This document shows positions 57,219-64,000 of a stretch of 64,000 nt of DNA, piece by piece. Source of the DNA: Arion vulgaris (Eukaryota > Mollusca > Gastropoda > Stylommatophora > Arionidae). A model generated the notes under the pieces. It did not search any database. It was not told where the DNA came from and was given only the letters and a program-made list of their open reading frames with translations. The DNA lies in contig CM036754.1 in assembly GCA_020796225.1 (NCBI GenBank), positions 47,009,533-47,073,532 on the forward strand. Direction: 5' to 3'. Both the position numbers and the translations under genes were made by a program. The number at the start of each line of letters is the position of its first letter. Within the stretch, counting starts at the first letter, position 1.

Positions 57219-57251
<33 letters not shown>

Positions 57252-59778
57252 CGTGCGTACGTGATATCTTGATCTTGTTGAAGACATACTAGTACCAAAT
57301 AAGTAGTTTTGTGTGTGTGCGTGCGTGCGTACGTGATATCTTGATCTTGTTGAAGACATACTAGTACCAAATAAGTAGTTTTGTGTGTGTGTGCGTGCGT
57401 ACGTGATATCTTGATCTTGTTGAAGACATACTAGTACCGAATAAGTAGTTTTGTGTGTGTGTGTCTGATATCTTGATCTTGTTGAAAACATACTAGTACC
57501 GAATAAGTAGTTTTGTGTGTGTGTGATATCTTGGATCTTGTTGAAGACATACTAGTACCGAATAAGTAGTTTTGTGTGTGTGTGATATCTTGATCTTGTT
57601 GAAGACATACTAGTACCAAATAAGTAGTTTTGTGTGTAGTGTGGTGCGTACGTGATATCTTGATCTTGTTGAAGACATACTAGTACCGAATAAGTAGTTT
57701 TGTGTGTGTGTGTCTGATATCTTGATCTTGTTGAAACATACTAGTACCGAATAAGTAGTTTAGTGTGTGATATCTTGATCTTGTTGAAGACATACTAGTA
57801 CCAAATAAGTAGTTTTGTGTGTGTGTGTGTGATATCTTGATCTTGTTGAAGACATACTAGTACCAAATAAGTAGTTTTGTGTGTGTGTGTGTGTGATATC
57901 TTGATCTTGTTGAAGACATACTAGTACCAAATAAGTAGTTTTGTGTGTGTGTGCGTGCGTACGTGATATCTTGATCTTGTTGAAGACATACTAGTACCAA
58001 ATAAGTAGTTTTGTGTGTGTGTGTGTGTGCGTGCGTACGTGATATCTTGATCTTGTTGAAGACATACTAGTACCAAATAAGTAGTTTTGGTGTGTGCGGT
58101 ATGTACGTGATATCTTGATCTTGTTGAAGACATACTAGTACCAAATAAGTAGTTTTGTGTGTGTGTGCGTGCGTACGTGATATCTTGATCTTGTTGAAGA
58201 CATACTAGTACCAAATAAGTAGTTTTGTGTGTGTGCGTGCGTACGTGATATCTTGATCTTGTTGAAGACATACTAGTACCGAATAAGTAGTTTTGTGTGT
58301 GTGTGTCTGATATTTTGATCTTGTTGAAAACATACTAGTACCGAATAAGTAGTTTTGTGTGTGTGTGCGTGCGTGCGTACGTGATATCTTGATCTTGTTG
58401 AAGACATACTAGTACCGAATAAGTAGTTTTGTGTGTGTGTGTGTGTCTGATATCTTGATCTTGTTGAAGACATACTAGTACCGAATAAGTAGTTTTGTGT
58501 GTGTGTGTCTGATATCTTGATCTTGTTGAAGACATACTAGTACCGAATAAGTAGTTTTGTGTGTGTGTGTGATATCTTGATCTTGTTGAAGACATACTAG
58601 TACCGAATAAGTAGTTTTGTGTGTGTGCGTGCGTGCGTACGTGATATCTTGATCTTGTTGAAGACATACTAGTACCGAATAAGTAGTTTTGTGTGTGTGT
58701 GTGTGTGATATCTTGATCTTGTTGAAGACATACTAGTACCGAATAAGTAGTTTTGTGTGTAGTATCTTGATCTTGTTGAAGACATACTAGTACCGAATAA
58801 GTAGTTTTGTGTGTGTGTGTGATATCTTGATCTTGTTGAAAACATACTAGTACCGAATAAGTAGTTTTGTGTGTGTGTGTGTGATATCTTGATCTTGTTG
58901 AAGACATACTAGTACCAAATAAGTAGTTTTGTGTGTGTGTGCGTGCGTACGTGATATCTTGATCTTGTTGAAGACATACTAGTACCGAATAAGTAGTTTT
59001 GTGTGTGTGTGTGATATCTTGATCTTGTTGAAAACATACTAGTACCGAATAAGTAGTTTTGTGTGTGTGTGTGTGTCTGATATCTTGATCTTGTTGAAGA
59101 CATACTAGTACCGAATAAGTAGTTTTGTGTGTAATATCTTGATCTTGTTGAAGACATACTAGTACCGAATAAGTAGTTTTGTGTGTGTGTGTGTGTGTGA
59201 TATCTTGATCTTGTTGAAAACATACTAGTACCGAATAAGTAGTTTTGTGTGTGTGTGTGTGTGATATCTTGATCTTGTTGAAGACATACTAGTACCAAAT
59301 AAGTAGTTTTGTGTGTGTGTGTGTGTGCGTGCGTGCGTACGTGATATCTTGATCTTGTTGAAGACATACTAGTACCGAATAAGTAGTTTTGTGTGTGTGC
59401 GTGCGTGCGTACGTGATATCTTGATCTTGTTGAAAACATACTAGTACCGAATAAGTAGTTTTGTGTGTGTGTGTGTCTGATATCTTGATCTTGTTGAAGA
59501 CATACTAGTACCGAATAAGTAGTTTTGTGTGTGTGTGTGTGATATCTTGATCTTGTTGAAAACATACTAGTACCGAATAAGTAGTTTTGTGTGTGTGTGT
59601 GTCTGATATCTTGATCTTGTTGAAGACATACTAGTACCGAATAAGTAGTTTTGTGTGTGTGTGTGTGTGTGTGTGTGATATCTTGATCTTGTTGAAGACA
59701 TACTAGTACCGAATAAGTAGTTTTGTGTGTGTGTGTGATATCTTGATCTTGTTGAAGACATACTAGTACCGAATAAGA
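56961..59778. repeat. Compound minisatellite with embedded (GT)n, about 45-48 copies
   Basis: Each unit has a nearly fixed core of about 48 bases (gatatcttgatcttgttgaa, gacatactagtaccgaataa, gtagtttt) followed by a hypervariable gt/gtgc/gtac tract of 5-35 bases. Sub-types acc-a-aataag and acc-g-aataag occur in blocks (a-type mainly on the left, g-type on the right). Minus-strand frames (up to 291 codons) follow the repeat and are not genes. Confidence 0.97.
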
Positions 59779-60061
59779 GTACACTGTCTGACTTTCTTTT
59801 GTTGAGGTGGACTGACTCGCCTAGGGAGAGATGGGCTCCTATGTCAGCCTTTGTTTGGCCTAACTTATTGAGGCGAACCCGATTTTTAAAAAAACACGTA
59901 GAAACCGGATCTGATGGTTTGTGGGTATGTAGGCGCCTAACTGGCATAACAAACTCACACTCTGGGGCTCAAATCACGTAACGACTTCAAATAATGATTT
60001 AGCAATAACAAAATATATCAATTTAAAATTCATACAAAACTACTTGGGTTCTTTACCGGTA

Positions 60062-63000
60062 TTACGGAATTCTTCCGCTGTGATAGATTGTCATGTGTAA
60101 GAAAGATATTACGAATTCTTCCACTGTCACATAGATCGTCATGTAAGAAAGAAATATGTTACGAATTTTCCACTGTCAGATAGTCGTCATTGTAGAAAGA
60201 ATATATACGAAATTTTATTGCTGATTGTTGTGTGTAAGAAAGTATGTCTTGGAAGACATACTTCCATGAGTTGTTGTATGATTGTCTGTGTAAGAATATG
60301 TTATGATTCTTCACTGTCATTAGATCGTCATGTAAAAAGAATATGTTGTGATTATATCTTGCACTGTCATAGATCGTCAGTAGAAAAATACACTGTCGAA
60401 TTCTTACTGTTATAGGACTATCGTAGGAAGAAGGATAATAGCTATGAATTTTCCACTTGCATAGACATGAAAAAAATATGAATCTCTATGTGCATGGATC
60501 ATGTAGAAAGAATGCATACGAATCTTCGGGTCAAATCACGTAAGAAAATATGTTACGAATTTCGTCAATAGATGTCATTTAAGAAAGAAATATTTACGGA
60601 ATTCTTCCACTGCATGATGTCATGTGTAGAAGAAATATGTTACGAATTCTTCCACTGTCATAGATGTCATGTAAGAAAGAAATATGTTACGGAATTCTTC
60701 CACTGTCACATAGATCGTCATGTGTAAGAAAGAAATATGTTACGGAATTCTTCCACTGTCGCATAGATTGTCATGTGTAAGAAAGAAATATGTTACGGAA
60801 TTCTTCCACTGTCGCATAGATTGTCATGTAAGAAAGAAATATGTTACGGAATTTTCCACTGTCAATAGATCTCAGTGTAAGAAAGAAATATGTTACGGAA
60901 TTCTTCCACTGTCACATAGATTGTCATGTGTAAGAAAGAAATATGTTACGGAATTCTTCCACTGTCACATAGATCGTCATGTGTAAGAAAGAAATATGTT
61001 ACGGAATTCTTCCACTGTCGCATAGATTGTCATGTGTAAGAAAGAAATATGTTACGGAATTCTTCCACTGTCGCATAGATTGTCATGTGTAAGAAAGAAA
61101 TATGTTACGGAATTCTTCACAGTCGCATAGATTGTCATTGTAAGAAAGAAATATGTTACGGAATTCTTCCACTGTCACATAGATTGTCATGTGTAAGAAA
61201 GAAATATGTTACGGAATTCTTCCACATGTCCATAGATTGTCATGTGTAAGAAAGAAATATGTTACGGAATTCTTCCACAGTCGCATAGATTGTCATGTGT
61301 AAGAAAGAAATATGTTACGGAATTCTTCCACTGTCGCATAGATTGTCATGTGTAAGAAAGAAATATGTTACGGAATTCTTCCACTGTTGCATAGATCGTC
61401 ATGTGTAAGAAAGAAATATGTTACGGAATTCTTCCACTGTTGCATAGATCGTCATGTGTAAGAAAGAAATATGTTACGGAATTCTTCCACTGTCGCATAG
61501 ATCGTCAGTGTAAGAAAGAAATATGTTACGGAATTCTTCCACTGTCACATAGATCGTCATGTGTAAGAAAGAAATATGTTACGGAATTCTTCCACTGTCG
61601 CATAGATTGTCTGTGTAAGAAAGAAATATGTTACGGAATTCTTCCACTAGTCGCATAGATCGTCATGTAAGAAAGAAATATGTTACGGAATTCTTCCACT
61701 GTCCATAGATGTCATGTGTAAGAAAGAAATATGTTACGGAATTCTTCCACTGTCGCATAGATTGTCATGTGTAAGAAAGAAATATGTTACGGAATTCTTC
61801 CACTGTCGCATAGATCGTCATGTGTAAGAAAGAAATATGTTACGGAATTCTTCCACAGTCGCATAGATCGTCATGTGTAAGAAAGAAATATGTTACGGAA
61901 TTCTTCTACAGTCGCATAGATCGTCATGTGTAAGAAAGAAATATGTTACGGAATTCTTCCGCTGTCGCATAGATCGTCATGTGTAAGAAAGAAATATGTT
62001 ACGGAATTCTTCCACAGTCGCATAGATGTCATGTAAGAAAGAATATTACGAATTCTTCCCGTCGCATAGATGTCATGTAAGAAAGAAATATATACAGATT
62101 CAGTGAATTTTCTTCTACTGTCGCATAGATCGTCATGTGTAAGAAAGAAATATGTTAGGAATTCTTCACTGTCGCATAGATTGTCATGTGTAAGAAAAAT
62201 ATGACGGAATTCTTCCACTGTCCATAGATCGTCATGTAAGAAAGAAATATTACGAATTCTTCCACTGTCGCATAGATGTCAGTGTAAGAAAGAAATATGT
62301 TACGGAATTCTTCCACTGTTGCATAGATCGTCATGTGTAAGAAAGAAATATGTTACGGAATTCTTCCACGTCGCATAGATGTCATGTGAAGAAAGAAATA
62401 TGTTACGGAATTCTTCCACTGTCGCATAGATTGTCATGTGTAAGAAAGAAATATGTTACGGAATTCTTCCACTGTCGCATAGATCGTCATGTGTAAGAAA
62501 GAAATATGTTACGGAATTCTTCCACTGTCGCATAGATTGTCATGTGTAAGAAAGAAATATGTTACGGAATTCTTCCACTGTCGCATAGATTGTCATGTGT
62601 AAGAAAGAAATATGTTACGGAATTCTTCCACTGTCCTATAGATGTCATGTGTAAGAAAGAAATATGTTACGGAATTCTTCCACTGTCGCATAGATCGTCA
62701 TGTGTAAGAAAGAAATATGTTACGGAATTCTTCCACTGTTGCATAGATCGTCATGTGTAAGAAAGAAATTATTACGGAATTCTTCCACTGTCGCATAGAT
62801 CGTCATTTTAAGAAAGAAATATGTTACGGAATTCTTCCACTGTCGCATAGATTGTCATGTGTAGGAAAGAAATATGTTACGGAATTCTTCCACTGTCGCA
62901 TAGATCGTCATGTGTAAGAAAGAAATATGTTACGGAATTCTTCTACTGTCGCATAGATTGTCATTGTAAGAAAGAAATATGTTACGGAATTCTTCCACTG

Positions 63001-63405
63001 TCGTATAGATTGTCATTTGTAAGAAAGAAATATGTTACGGAATTCTTCCACTGTCACATAGATCGTCATGTGTAAGAGAGAAATATGTTACGGAATTCTT
63101 CCACTGTCGCATAGATTGTCATGTGTAAGAAAGAAATATGTTACGGAATTCTTCCACTGTCGCATAGAGTGTCATGTGTAAGAAAGAAATATGTTACGGA
63201 ATTCTTCCACTGTCACATAGATCGTCATGTGTAAGAAAGAAATATGTTACGGAATTCTTCCACTGTCGTATAGATTGTCATTTGTAAGAAAGAAATATGT
63301 TACGGAATTCTTCCACTGTCGTATAGATTGTCATTTGTAAGAAAGAAATATGTTACGGAATTCTTCCACTGTCGCATAGATTGTCATTTGTAAGAAAGAA
63401 ATATG
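60062..63405. repeat. Minisatellite, 53-bp unit, about 63 copies
   Basis: Unit catgtgtaagaaagaaatat, gttacggaattcttccactg, tcgcatagattgt. The first 600 bases (to about 60660), and spots near 62030-62260, are full of small deletions, whereas the rest is nearly perfect. The right end passes into a LINE 3' fragment. The unit length equals that of the array at 36820 but the sequence is unrelated. Confidence 0.97.
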
Positions 63406-63735
63406 AACACAGATGTTTATCTAAAAGACGCAATGAAGATGGATCGGCTATGTGATACGCATGGAGACTAACTTTGTCACGAAAACATCACTGCGGACAA
63501 GATGGATCGGATATGTGATACGCATGGAGACTAACTTTGTCACGAAAACATCACTGCGGACGCCAGAGGGTAAACGAAAACGTGGAAGACCCAACACGAC
63601 CTGGATGAAAACAGTAGAACAAGAACTGAAAGAAATGAATAACAGCTGAAACACAGAGTACGGTCAAGAATAGAGAAGAATGGTATGCATGTATTGCTGC
63701 CCTAATTGCCAGGGGCGTCACAAGATATAGAGAGA
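63406..63735 (+). mobile_element. LINE 3' end with in-frame 63-bp tandem duplication (RTE-like)
   Basis: Encodes a 21-residue block starting RWIGYVIRMETN twice in tandem (63438-63500 and 63501-63563), then GKRKRGRPNTTWMKTVEQEL, KEMNNSW and the terminal region. The related fragment at 2796 has the block once (RWVGHLIPIDTNSVT). The duplication is exactly 21 codons and keeps the frame. The fragment emerges from the 53-bp array on its left. Only the C-terminal tail is present. Confidence 0.85.
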
Positions 63736-63867
63736 GATTTATTCGCCACAGTTCAATGATGACGCTCAAATCAACAAATTCATAAACGTTCTTTTGATCT
63801 ATGAAATGTTGTCGTCTGCTGAGTTTGTATAATATAAAAAATATGAGCAAATGGGCGGTATGTGTAT

Positions 63868-64000
63868 AATAATAATAATAATAATTCATCTCGTACCGTT
63901 TTACGTTACATAGGGCCTGCAAGTAATTTCTCCATACCGCTCTATCCTGAGCAACTCGCTCAATCTCATCCATGAAACTGAGACCGATATTTCCTTCCTC
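63868..64000 (-). mobile_element. Antisense LINE 3' end with (TTA)n tail, cut by window edge
   Basis: The minus strand reads GNIGLSFMDEIERVAQDRAV, WRNYLQALCNVKRYEMN, then a tail of ttatta repeats at 63863-63883. It matches GLNFIEEIERIA...DRTVWRYCLHTLCNVY at 20050-20145, so it is a second member of that family. It continues beyond the right edge. Confidence 0.8.

Overview
This window looks like nuclear DNA of an animal. There are no operons. It holds one large spliced exon and dozens of decayed non-LTR (LINE) retrotransposon fragments, together with tRNA-derived SINEs and a candidate TTAA-type DNA element. About 30 tandem arrays, each with its own unit, cover roughly half of the sequence (my estimate from the array boundaries). 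RTE-like LINEs and short dispersed elements carrying the motif gtcgcctcttacgacatgcc are common in mollusc genomes as I know them. A mollusc or other lophotrochozoan is therefore my best guess, but nothing here proves it.

Layout. Positions 1-4990 hold a dispersed element (copy A), SINE and LINE 3' ends and two minisatellites. Positions 4994-7461 are the only convincing host coding sequence: one long, serine/proline-rich, probably disordered internal exon with a splice acceptor and a GTAAGT donor, broken by two apparent single-base frameshifts. Positions 7496-14690 are LINE fragments interleaved with arrays. Positions 14650-26715 are almost all tandem arrays, ending in a 5.2-kb array of a 45-bp unit. 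Positions 26735-31862 hold an antisense LINE, then copy B of the dispersed element, which carries a LINE insertion with target-site duplication and two arrays. Positions 31930-40000 are mainly arrays. Positions 40319-43170 hold two antisense LINEs. Positions 43175-50000 are arrays. Positions 50200-52850 are a 46-bp array interrupted by three different transposable elements with readable target-site duplications. Positions 52925-56580 are LINEs and an array. Positions 56961-63405 are two long arrays, and the window ends in LINE 3' ends.

The main biological signal is that several minisatellites are expansions of transposable-element sequence. The 60-bp unit at 7868 is the LINE ORF segment NTNVKSVLLYGSEAW. 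The 35-bp unit at 9741 is LINE linker coding sequence. The 37-bp unit at 43175 matches the 3' end of the neighbouring LINE. The 71-bp unit at 31280 is single-copy in sister element A. Two- and three-copy duplications inside LINE or dispersed-element sequence at 15605, 27034, 27346 and 63438 look like early stages of the same process.

There is no operon, CRISPR array, rRNA or intact tRNA gene. Most long open frames in the window are artefacts of arrays that happen to lack stop codons. Parts of several arrays are full of one-base indels and may be unpolished assembly.
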